Source of the DNA: Micromonospora zingiberis
GTDB lineage: Bacteria; Actinomycetota; Actinomycetes; Mycobacteriales; Micromonosporaceae
NCBI RefSeq assembly: GCF_004331455.1
Contig: NZ_SJJR01000010.1
Span: 62,001 to 126,000, forward strand
Length of the DNA: 64,000 nucleotides
Reading direction: 5' to 3'
Of this stretch, positions 58,188 through 64,000 are shown in pieces. The notes under the pieces are model-generated. The model was not told where the DNA came from and did no database searches. It worked only from the letters and a program-made list of their open reading frames with translations. The stretch's first letter is position 1, and the number at the start of each line of letters is the position of its first letter. Made by a program: the position numbers and the translations under genes.

Positions 58188-58961
58188 GTGACTGACGAGC
58201 AGGAGAAGGGCGCGGGCGGGCCGATCCGGGTCGCCGTACTGGGTGCCCGTGGCCGGATGGGCGCCGAGGTGTGCAGGGCCGTCGACGGCGCCACCGACAT
58301 GAAGCTGGTGGCGGCGGTGGACCAGGGCGACGCGCTGGCCGCCGTCGCGGACGCCGGTGCCGAGGTGGTCGTCGACTTCACCACCCCGGATGTCGTCATG
58401 GACAACCTGCGCTGGTGCGTCGAGCAGGGCATCCACGCGGTGGTCGGCACCACCGGCTTCACCGAGCAGCGGCTCGACCAGGTGCGCGACTGGCTGGCCG
58501 GCAAGCCGGGCCTCGGTGCGGTGATCGCCCCGAACTTCGGCATCGGCGCGGTGCTGATGATGCAGTTCGCCGCCCGCGCCGCCCGGCACTTCGAGTCGGT
58601 GGAGATCATCGAGCAGCACCACCCGCGCAAGCTCGACGCGCCCAGCGGCACCGCCAGCCACACCGCCCGCCTGATCGCGGCGGCCCGCGCCGAGGCCGGA
58701 CTCGGCCCGGTGCCGGACGCCACCACGGACGAGGTGGCGGGTGCCCGGGGCGCCGACATCGACGGCGTACGGGTGCACGCGGTGCGGGCCACCGGGCTGG
58801 TCGCTCACCAGGAGGTGCTCTTCGGCACCACCGGTGAGACGCTGACCATCCGGCACGACTCGTACGACCGGGTGTCGTTCATGCCCGGCGTGCTGGTCGC
58901 CGTCCGCGCGGTCCGCGACCGCCCCGGCCTCACCCTCGGCCTGGACCCGCTCCTCGACTGA
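58188..58961 (+). CDS. dapB: 4-hydroxy-tetrahydrodipicolinate reductase
   Basis: 257 residues. Reduces HTPA with NAD(P)H on the way to diaminopimelate and lysine. Cofactor loop VAVLGARGRMGAEV (~14), VDFTTPDVVMDNLRW, VGTTGFTEQRLDQV, APNFGIGAVLMMQF, and the substrate/catalytic motif EQHHPRKLDAPSGTA (~145). GTG 58188 starts right after a TAGGTT promoter, and a longer frame to 58086 would run through a palindrome, so it is rejected. Placed downstream of pepR as in M. tuberculosis (Rv2773c region). Confidence 0.97.
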   Translation: MTDEQEKGAGGPIRVAVLGARGRMGAEVCRAVDGATDMKLVAAVDQGDALAAVADAGAEVVVDFTTPDVVMDNLRWCVEQGIHAVVGTTGFTEQRLDQVRDWLAGKPGLGAVIAPNFGIGAVLMMQFAARAARHFESVEIIEQHHPRKLDAPSGTASHTARLIAAARAEAGLGPVPDATTDEVAGARGADIDGVRVHAVRATGLVAHQEVLFGTTGETLTIRHDSYDRVSFMPGVLVAVRAVRDRPGLTLGLDPLLD

Positions 58962-59005
58962 GCGGGCCCCCGACGCGCCGACAGGCCGGACCTCCAGCCG
59001 AGCCC

Positions 59006-59080
59006 GGCCCTGACCTGTTCGGCCCTGACCTGTTCGGCCCTGACCTGTTCGGCCCTGACCTGTTCGGCCCTGGCCCGGTC
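59006..59080. repeat. 15-bp tandem repeat between dapB and the GNAT gene
   Basis: Four identical GGCCCTGACCTGTTC units (59006-59065) and one degenerate copy to 59080. Identical copies mean recent slippage or duplication. On the minus strand it would read Arg-Ala-Glu-Gln-Val, but it lies beyond the stop of the convergent GNAT gene. Confidence 0.9.
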
Positions 59081-59102
59081 GGAACCGGCCCGCACGCCTC
59101 GG

Positions 59103-59684
59103 TCAGGTCGCCTCGGGCGGCTCGGTGGGGAGCGCGACATGCAGGCGGAGCTGGGGGACCAGCATGTCGTCCACGTCCAGTGCGCGGCCGGCGCCGTCGG
59201 GTTCCCAACCGGCGGCGGTGAGGAACTTGCGGGACGCCTCGTCGCCCTCGAAGACCCAGGCCAGGGCGCGGGTGAAGCCGGACTCCCGCCACAGGTCGAC
59301 GCTGGCGGCGAGCAGCCGGCTGCCGTGGCCCCGCCGACCCCACCGTGGCTCCACCAGCAGGTCGGTCACCGCGACCACGTCCGGGCCGAGGGCCCCGGCC
59401 GGCTCGTTCGGGGCCAACGCCTCGGCATCGACCGGACCGGAGGCGGCGAAACCCACCAGATACGATTGCTCGGCCTGCTCGACGGCGACCAGCACCCGAT
59501 GGGTGTCGCCGGGCGGCTGGCGCACCGCAGCGTCCCAGCGTTGGGCGAGCCACGCCTCGTCGAGGTCGGCCAGCACCTGCCGGGGCAGCAGCCGCCGGTA
59601 GGCGACCCGCCAGGTGGCGAGCTGGATGCGTGCGATCTCGCCGGCGTCCTCCGGACGCGCCGGGCGGACAAACCCGAGAGCCAT
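59103..59684 (-). CDS. GNAT-family N-acetyltransferase
   Basis: 193 residues. Acetyl-CoA-dependent transferase fold: RPARPEDAGEIARIQLATWR at the start, LLVEPRWGRRGHGSRLLAAS as the phosphate-binding loop (~120-140), ALAWVFEGDEASRKFLTAAG near the end. The leading WRVAYRRLLP pattern is common in actinobacterial RimI-like GNATs of unknown target. Transcription appears leaderless (TAGGCT eight bases before ATG). Last gene before a tandem repeat; convergent with dapB. Confidence 0.88.
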   Translation of the reverse strand: MALGFVRPARPEDAGEIARIQLATWRVAYRRLLPRQVLADLDEAWLAQRWDAAVRQPPGDTHRVLVAVEQAEQSYLVGFAASGPVDAEALAPNEPAGALGPDVVAVTDLLVEPRWGRRGHGSRLLAASVDLWRESGFTRALAWVFEGDEASRKFLTAAGWEPDGAGRALDVDDMLVPQLRLHVALPTEPPEAT

Positions 59685-59692
59685 GGGACGAC

Positions 59693-59698
59693 AGCCTA
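59693..59698 (-). promoter_or_regulatory. -10 element TAGGCT, leaderless start for a GNAT gene
   Basis: Minus strand TAGGCT followed by GTCGTCCC and ATG 59684. Confidence 0.6.
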
Positions 59699-59719
59699 CG
59701 CAGGGCGAGGGAGGCGACG

Positions 59720-61006
59720 GTGGCGCAGGGTGCCAGGCGGACGGTCGGGCAGATCGTCGTCGTGGTCGTGCTCGCCGTCGCGGTGGCCGCCTTCCTGTCC
59801 GTGGCGGCGGCCCGGCACGGCTTCTTCGACCTACAGGTCTACCGGGGCGCGCTGGTCTGGTGGGCGCGCGACGGCGGGGAACTCTACGACTACCTGCGCC
59901 CGAACACGCAGTACGGTTTCACCTACCCGCCGTTTGCCGCGCTGGTGATGCTGCCGATGGCGTACCTGCCCTGGCACGCGGCGATCGTGGTGAGCGTGGC
60001 CGCCGGTGTGGTGACCGGCGCGGTGTTGATCTGGTGGCTGCTCGACCCGGTGGCCCGGCGGGCCGGCTGGACCCGCTGGTTCGCCTTCGCGGTGGCGCTC
60101 TGCCTCGCCGCCGCGTTCGAGCCGATGCGCGAGACCATCAACTTCGGCCAGGTCAACACCCTGCTGCTGTTCCTGGTCGCGGTGGACCTGCTGCGGCTGC
60201 TGCCGCGTGGCAGCCGGTGGGCCGGAGTCGGCATCGGGCTGGCCACCGCGATCAAACTCACCCCGGGCATCTTCCTCGTCTACCTGCTGGTCACCGGCCG
60301 GGTGCGGGCGGCCGTGACCGCGGTCGGCGCCGCGACCGGGGCGACGGTGCTCGCCGCCGCGCTGTTCCCGGACGCCTCCCGCGAGTTCTGGACCACCGCG
60401 CTGTGGAACACCGGCCGGGTCGGTGAGCTGGCCTTCGTCTCCAACCAGTCGCTGCGTGGCGTGGTGGCCCGACTCGACCCGACCAGCCCCAGCACGCTGG
60501 CCTGGCTGGCGTTGGCGGCCGCGACGGTGGCGCTGTGGGTGTGGCGTTCCCGCGTCGCCGCGTCCGCCGGGGACTCCGCCGCCGGCCTGGCCCTGACCGG
60601 CGCGGTGATGTGCCTGGTCAGCCCGGTCACCTGGGTGCACCATCTGGTCTGGCTGCTGCCGGGCCTGCTGTTGCTGGTCGACCACGGCATGGCGGCGCCG
60701 TCGCGCAGCCGCCGGCGCGGTGTGCTGCTGGGCGCCGCAACCGTCGGGTACGGCTTGCTGATCAGCCGGATCGTCTGGGCCTGGGAGCGGGACTTCACCG
60801 GGTTGGACGGCTTCCTGTTCAGCAACACCTACGTGTGGATCAGCCTGGCGCTGCTGGCGTTCCTGCCGGTGCGCCGGCCCGCCGTGGCCGAGATGCCGCC
60901 CGGCTCAGTCGTCGAGCCGGCCGGTGTAGCGCAGCTCGACCAGACCGAGCGGCGTACGCCCGCCGGACAGCGGCACCTGATAGGTCGACCGCTCACCGTC
61001 CGGTGA
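59720..61006 (+). CDS. GT87 (DUF2029)-like polyprenol-phosphate mannosyltransferase-type membrane protein
   Basis: 428 residues from GTG 59720 (GGGAGG five bases upstream). About ten membrane helices. DUF2029 landmarks: FFDLQVYRGALVWWARDGGE with the Asp pair, YGFTYPPFAALVMLPMAYLP, ETINFGQVNTLLLFLVAVD, AIKLTPGIFLVYLLV, and SNQSLRGVVAR. These occur in PimE-like glycosyltransferases that use polyprenyl-phosphate sugars for envelope glycolipids. The last ~35 residues (after PVRRPAVAEMPPGS) look unlike a membrane-protein end and run 102 bases into the convergent GNAT gene, so the original stop may have been lost. Sugar and acceptor unknown. Confidence 0.87.
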   Translation: MAQGARRTVGQIVVVVVLAVAVAAFLSVAAARHGFFDLQVYRGALVWWARDGGELYDYLRPNTQYGFTYPPFAALVMLPMAYLPWHAAIVVSVAAGVVTGAVLIWWLLDPVARRAGWTRWFAFAVALCLAAAFEPMRETINFGQVNTLLLFLVAVDLLRLLPRGSRWAGVGIGLATAIKLTPGIFLVYLLVTGRVRAAVTAVGAATGATVLAAALFPDASREFWTTALWNTGRVGELAFVSNQSLRGVVARLDPTSPSTLAWLALAAATVALWVWRSRVAASAGDSAAGLALTGAVMCLVSPVTWVHHLVWLLPGLLLLVDHGMAAPSRSRRRGVLLGAATVGYGLLISRIVWAWERDFTGLDGFLFSNTYVWISLALLAFLPVRRPAVAEMPPGSVVEPAGVAQLDQTERRTPAGQRHLIGRPLTVR

Positions 61007-61456
61007 CAGCCCGGCCCGCTGGTAGAACCGGCGGGCCCGGTGGTTGTCCGCCAGCACCCAGACCCGGTACTCCGTCCAGCCCCGGTCGAGCAGCCCGGCG
61101 CGGGCCGCCCCGAACAGGGCCCGCGCGGTGCCGTCACCCCAGTGCTCCGGCGCCACGTACATCGCCACCACCTCGCCGTACGCCGGGTCGAGGTCGCCCC
61201 GGTCCTGGTTGTTGCGGTACGGGCCGAAGGTGGTGAACCCGGCGGGCACGCCGTCGGTCTCGGCGAGCAGGGTGGTGAAGGGGTGTTCCGGGTCGGCGGT
61301 GCCGAGATCGCGGCGGCGCTGCGCCCAGGCGATCGGGTTGAGCAGGGCCAGCACCTCATCGGGCATGATCCCGGCGTACCCGGCCCGCCACCCGCTCACG
61401 TGCACGCGGGCGATCGCCTCGGCGTCGGCGGGCTCCTCCCGGCGGATGGTCGGCAT
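60905..61456 (-). CDS. GNAT-family N-acetyltransferase
   Basis: 183 residues. TIRREEPADAEAIARVHVSG with WRAGYAGIMPDEVLALLN is the typical start of a large actinobacterial GNAT group; MYVAPEHWGDGTARALFGAA is the acetyl-CoA loop, and VLADNHRARRFYQRAGLSPD ends the core, with a C-terminal strand VPLSGGRTPLGLVELRYTG. ATG 61456 lies seven bases after TAGAAC on the minus strand, so leaderless. Its 3' end overlaps the GT87-like gene convergently by 102 bases. Substrate unknown. Confidence 0.9.
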   Translation of the reverse strand: MPTIRREEPADAEAIARVHVSGWRAGYAGIMPDEVLALLNPIAWAQRRRDLGTADPEHPFTTLLAETDGVPAGFTTFGPYRNNQDRGDLDPAYGEVVAMYVAPEHWGDGTARALFGAARAGLLDRGWTEYRVWVLADNHRARRFYQRAGLSPDGERSTYQVPLSGGRTPLGLVELRYTGRLDD

Positions 61457-61463
61457 GGTTGCC

Positions 61464-61469
61464 GTTCTA
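61464..61469 (-). promoter_or_regulatory. -10 element TAGAAC, leaderless start for a GNAT gene
   Basis: Minus strand TAGAAC, then GGCAACC and ATG 61456. Confidence 0.5.
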
Positions 61470-61522
61470 CGCGGCCGGGGGCGACAGGTCCAGCTTCGCG
61501 CATCGGTGTCGTACGGCTGACG

Positions 61523-61528
61523 TAGCCT
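61523..61528 (+). promoter_or_regulatory. -10 element TAGCCT, leaderless start for the YcaQ-like gene
   Basis: TAGCCT followed by GCCTGCG and ATG 61536; divergent from the GNAT promoter 54 bases away. Confidence 0.55.
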
Positions 61529-61535
61529 GCCTGCG

Positions 61536-62765
61536 ATGGTCGCACCGGAATCGCTCTCGCTCGCCCAGGCCCGGCGGATCGCGCTGGCCGCCCAGGGCTT
61601 CGCCGACCCCGCGCCCACCGGCGCGCCCACCCGCCGGCACCTGCGCCGGGTGCTCGACCGGGTCGGCCTGATCCAGATGGATTCGGTGAACGTGCTGCAA
61701 CGGGCGCACTACCTGCCGCTCTACAGCCGGATCGGGCCCTACCCGAGCACGCTGCTCGACTCGGCCGCCTACCGCCACCCCCGTGACCTGTTCGAATACT
61801 GGGGCCACGAGGCGTCGCTGGTGCCGGTCGGGCTGCATCCGGCGCTGCGCTGGCGGATGGCCCGGGCGCACTCCGACGCCTGGGGCGGCATGCGTCGGAT
61901 CGCCCTGGAGCAGCCGCAGCTGGTGTCCTGGGTCCGCGACGAGGTGGCCGCCCGGGGGCCGCTGACCGTGGCCGAGATCGAGCACGACGCGCCCCGAGAG
62001 ACCGGCAACTGGGGGTGGAACTGGTCGGACGTGAAGCGGGCGCTGGAATACCTGTTCTGGGCCGGTGAGGTCTGCGCGGCCCAGCGCACCACCTCGTTCG
62101 CCCGCCGCTACGACCTGCCCGAACGGGTGCTGCCGGCCGAGGTGCTCGCCGCGCCGACGCCGACCGAAGCCGAGGCGTACCGCACCCTGGTCGGCATCGC
62201 CGCGCGGTCGCTCGGGGTGGCTGCGGAGCCGGAGCTGCGCGACTACTTCCGGCTGCCGGTGGCCGGCGCCCGGCAGGCCATCGCGGAGCTGGTCGAGGCG
62301 GGGGAGCTGCGACCGGTCGCGGTGCAGGGTTGGCGGCAGCCGGCCTGGTTGCACGCCCAGGCCCGGCTGCCCCGTTGGGTACGCGGAAACACGCTGGTCA
62401 GCCCGTTCGACCCGCTCGTCTGGGAACGCGCCCGCACCGAGCGGCTCTTCGACTTCAGCTACCGCATCGAGATCTACGTCCCGGCGCCACAACGGGTCTA
62501 CGGCTACTACGTGCTGCCGTTCCGGCAGGGTGAACGCTTCACCGCCCGGGTCGACCTCAAGGCCGATCGCAAGGCCGGGGTGCTGCTGGTGCCGGCCGCC
62601 TGGGTCGAGCCCGGCGCCGACCCGGGTGAGACCGCCGTGGCGCTCGCCGCCGAGCTGTACCGGTTGGCCGGCTGGCTCGGTCTGGACGCCGTGGCGCCAC
62701 CGGCCGCCGGCGACCTCGCCGCCCCGCTGGCCGCCGCCCTGGTGGGCGTGGCCGGTGTACGGTGA
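61536..62765 (+). CDS. YcaQ/AlkZ-family winged-helix DNA glycosylase (AlkX-like)
   Basis: 409 residues. HTH_42 superfamily of DNA crosslink and alkyl-base glycosylases. The catalytic segment VGLIQMDSVNVLQRAHYLPL carries Q47-M48-D49, the Q-x-D type of E. coli YcaQ/AlkX rather than the Q-x-Q of Streptomyces AlkZ self-resistance enzymes. Other features: LFEYWGHEASLVPVGLHPAL, WNWSDVKRALEYLFWAGEVC (winged helix), LVSPFDPLVWERARTERLFD and the beta-barrel end RIEIYVPAPQRVYGYYVLPF. It probably unhooks DNA interstrand crosslinks, a general repair role. Leaderless promoter. It is four bases before the next start. Confidence 0.9.
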   Translation: MVAPESLSLAQARRIALAAQGFADPAPTGAPTRRHLRRVLDRVGLIQMDSVNVLQRAHYLPLYSRIGPYPSTLLDSAAYRHPRDLFEYWGHEASLVPVGLHPALRWRMARAHSDAWGGMRRIALEQPQLVSWVRDEVAARGPLTVAEIEHDAPRETGNWGWNWSDVKRALEYLFWAGEVCAAQRTTSFARRYDLPERVLPAEVLAAPTPTEAEAYRTLVGIAARSLGVAAEPELRDYFRLPVAGARQAIAELVEAGELRPVAVQGWRQPAWLHAQARLPRWVRGNTLVSPFDPLVWERARTERLFDFSYRIEIYVPAPQRVYGYYVLPFRQGERFTARVDLKADRKAGVLLVPAAWVEPGADPGETAVALAAELYRLAGWLGLDAVAPPAAGDLAAPLAAALVGVAGVR

Positions 62766-62769
62766 CCTC

Positions 62770-63771
62770 GTGACGAGCGTCGACCGGCCGGCTGCCCAGC
62801 CACACCCCCCGTCCGGGGAGCCAACCTCCGCCTCCGCGTCGAACGAGGCCGCCCCGCCCGCCGCCGAACCGGTAGGTGCCGCCCCGGCGGGGACCGTGCC
62901 GAGGGCTGCCGGCCCAGGCGTTGTCGGGCCGGCGGGGGCCTTGCTGGGTGGTGTCGAGGTGCTCGGTGGTGGGCCGGTGGAGGTCGCGCCGGGCAGTGTC
63001 GGGTCAGGCGTTGTCGGGCCGGCGGGGGCCTTGCTGGGCGGTGTCGAGGTGCTGGGTGGTGGGCCGGTGGAGGTCGCGCCGGGCGGTGTCGGGCAAGGCG
63101 GTGTCGGGCCGGCGGGTGCCTTGCCGGGTGGGCCGGCGGGTGTCGCGCCCGGCGGTGTCGAGGTGCACGCTGGCGGGTCGGCGGGGACCGTGCCGGGGGC
63201 TGTCGGCCCAGGCGCTGTCGGGCTGGCGGGGGTTGTGCCGGGTGGTGTCGGGCCGGACGGATGGCCGGCGGGTTACCAGGGGGCTTATCCGGCGGGCTAC
63301 CCGGGCGGTTATCCGGTGGCCGAGTCCGATCGGCTCACCCGGTTCGTGACGCGGCTCTACGCCCGTACGCCGCGCTGGATGGTGCCGCTGGCTGCGGTCG
63401 GCTGCGTCGCCGCCGGCATCGGCTACACCCTGCTCAGTGACCCCACCCGGTCCGCGCCGGACGCCCTGCCGTCCTGCCTGCTCAAGTTGACCACCGGGCT
63501 GGACTGCCCGGGCTGCGGCGGCACCCGTGCTCTCTGGTACGTGCTGCACGCCGACCTGCCGGCGGCCGCCCGGCATCACTTCCTGTTCGTCTTCGCCCTG
63601 CCGTTCCTGGCGTACTTCTTCGTCGCCTGGGCCGGCAAGCAGGCGTTCGGCTGGCGGCTGCCGGAGCTACGCGTCGGCCCGAAACTGATCGGCGGCTTCC
63701 TGGCCGCCTGGCTGGCCTTCTCCGTAATCCGCAACCTCCCCTGGCCCCCCTTCACCGCCCTCTACGTCTGA
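62770..63771 (+). CDS. DUF2752 membrane protein with long repetitive Gly/Val/Pro N-terminus
   Basis: 333 residues from GTG 62770 (GGTGA four bases upstream, overlapping the previous stop). Residues ~1-190 are low-complexity: Ala/Pro, then 30-residue direct repeats (GPAGALLGGVEVLGGGPVEV), then GYQGAYPAGYPGGYPVAE. The DUF2752 domain covers ~215-330: first helix AAVGCVAAGIGYTLLSDPTR, the hallmark LTTGLDCPGCGGTRALWYVL, HHFLFVFALPFLAYFFVAW and a last helix. The Cys pair is the family's signature. Cytoplasmic, variable-length tail and membrane core suggest a scaffold-like protein. Function unknown. Confidence 0.85.
   Translation: MTSVDRPAAQPHPPSGEPTSASASNEAAPPAAEPVGAAPAGTVPRAAGPGVVGPAGALLGGVEVLGGGPVEVAPGSVGSGVVGPAGALLGGVEVLGGGPVEVAPGGVGQGGVGPAGALPGGPAGVAPGGVEVHAGGSAGTVPGAVGPGAVGLAGVVPGGVGPDGWPAGYQGAYPAGYPGGYPVAESDRLTRFVTRLYARTPRWMVPLAAVGCVAAGIGYTLLSDPTRSAPDALPSCLLKLTTGLDCPGCGGTRALWYVLHADLPAAARHHFLFVFALPFLAYFFVAWAGKQAFGWRLPELRVGPKLIGGFLAAWLAFSVIRNLPWPPFTALYV
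62918..63110 (+). repeat. 90-bp in-frame direct repeat in the DUF2752 gene
   Basis: The unit beginning TTGTCGGGCCGGCGGGGGCC at 62921 recurs at 63011 with four or five changes, and a partial third copy starts near 63101. Each unit encodes 30 residues. Related shorter GTGTCGG...GGGCCGG strings continue to 63260. Confidence 0.85.
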
Positions 63772-63930
63772 CCCCGCCGCCACGCCTGATCCCGCCCATA
63801 CCCCCCCGCAGTCAGGTCCCCGGGCGCGCCCCGCCCTACCGACCTGATAGCGCGACCGGCTCACCCCAGCGCCGCCCTCAACCCGCCGCTGCCTCAACCA
63901 CCGGCGTTCCGTCCAGGGCAGATCAACGCT

Positions 63931-64000
63931 CGCGAGCAACTTCAGGGATTTTGCTGCCTCCGCGTGCACTGAAACAGCAACATCCCTGAAGTTGCTCGCG
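63931..64000. repeat. Dispersed-type hairpin with CGCGAGCAACTTCAGGGAT arms
   Basis: 63931-63949 pairs perfectly with 63982-64000 (19 bp); inner TTGCTG (63951-63956) pairs with CAGCAA (63975-63980). The right arm ends exactly at the window edge, so the stem may be longer. The element is A/T-rich relative to its surroundings. The rest of 63772-63930 holds no gene that I can see. Confidence 0.8.

Noticed and set aside
58805..59140. Minus-strand frame with repeated Arg-Ala-Glu-Gln-Val
   Set aside because: Product of the 15-bp repeat and the antisense of dapB; no start signal.

Overview
The window is high-GC, densely coding actinobacterial chromosome. Gene content and order match the dxr-to-dapB part of Mycobacterium tuberculosis and its relatives. 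The many GTG starts, F420-type and partner-switching proteins, and the short dispersed palindromes point to Micromonosporaceae (Micromonospora/Salinispora type). The genus is inference from style; no rRNA or other typing marker is present. I see no tRNA, rRNA, CRISPR array, insertion sequence or prophage.

Layout. 1-7.2 kb is accessory: a GNAT tail, a secreted M14 carboxypeptidase, endonuclease V with a small partner gene, and a membrane protein, interspersed with several kinds of tandem repeat. 7.4-12.9 kb is a core block: dxr, site-2 protease and ispG (two MEP isoprenoid steps around an intramembrane protease), a PadR regulator and a DUF4081-type GNAT. 13-24.6 kb holds a fused ABC exporter, an old yellow enzyme, a DUF998-like membrane protein, a glutathionyl-hydroquinone-reductase-like GST, a thiolase, and a two-gene unit of SAM methyltransferase and PAS-GGDEF-EAL protein. 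25.1-28.7 kb is a glutamine-synthetase-like enzyme followed by aldehyde dehydrogenase and SDR, probably for amine catabolism. 28.9-32.9 kb carries a very large hybrid sensor (PAS-GAF-HisKA-HATPase-REC-GAF-PP2C-HATPase) facing a small STAS protein. 33-41.2 kb has map, a VIT-type transporter, a nucleotidyltransferase-like protein, a deazaflavin-dependent reductase, a PadR-ABC-permease operon and a ferritin-like/lipoprotein pair. 41.3-58.9 kb is the translation and RNA-processing block: rimP-nusA-ylxR-infB-ylxP-rbfA-nrnA, dinF, truB-ribF-rpsO-pnp-pepR and dapB. 59-64 kb has two GNATs, a GT87-like protein, a YcaQ/AlkX-like protein and a DUF2752 protein.

The gene set also corresponds, from memory, to M. 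tuberculosis Rv2870c-Rv2867c, Rv2861c-Rv2857c, Rv2844-Rv2836c, Rv2793c, Rv2786c-Rv2782c and Rv2773c, so the accessory genes look inserted into an old actinobacterial backbone.

Regulation visible in sequence. At least ten genes have a TAGGCT-like -10 hexamer ending only 6-9 bases before the start codon, which implies leaderless mRNAs. rpsO and infB instead have structured leaders, and infB's includes a 4-codon leaderless mini-ORF. Both PadR genes have palindromes over their promoters. Many perfect stems act as terminators. At least four families of short dispersed composite palindromes lie between genes. The points most worth following are the higher-order 20-bp array at 2.9-3.4 kb, the hybrid kinase/phosphatase with its STAS neighbour, the infB and rpsO leaders, a 29-residue microprotein at 49.5 kb and the dispersed hairpins.
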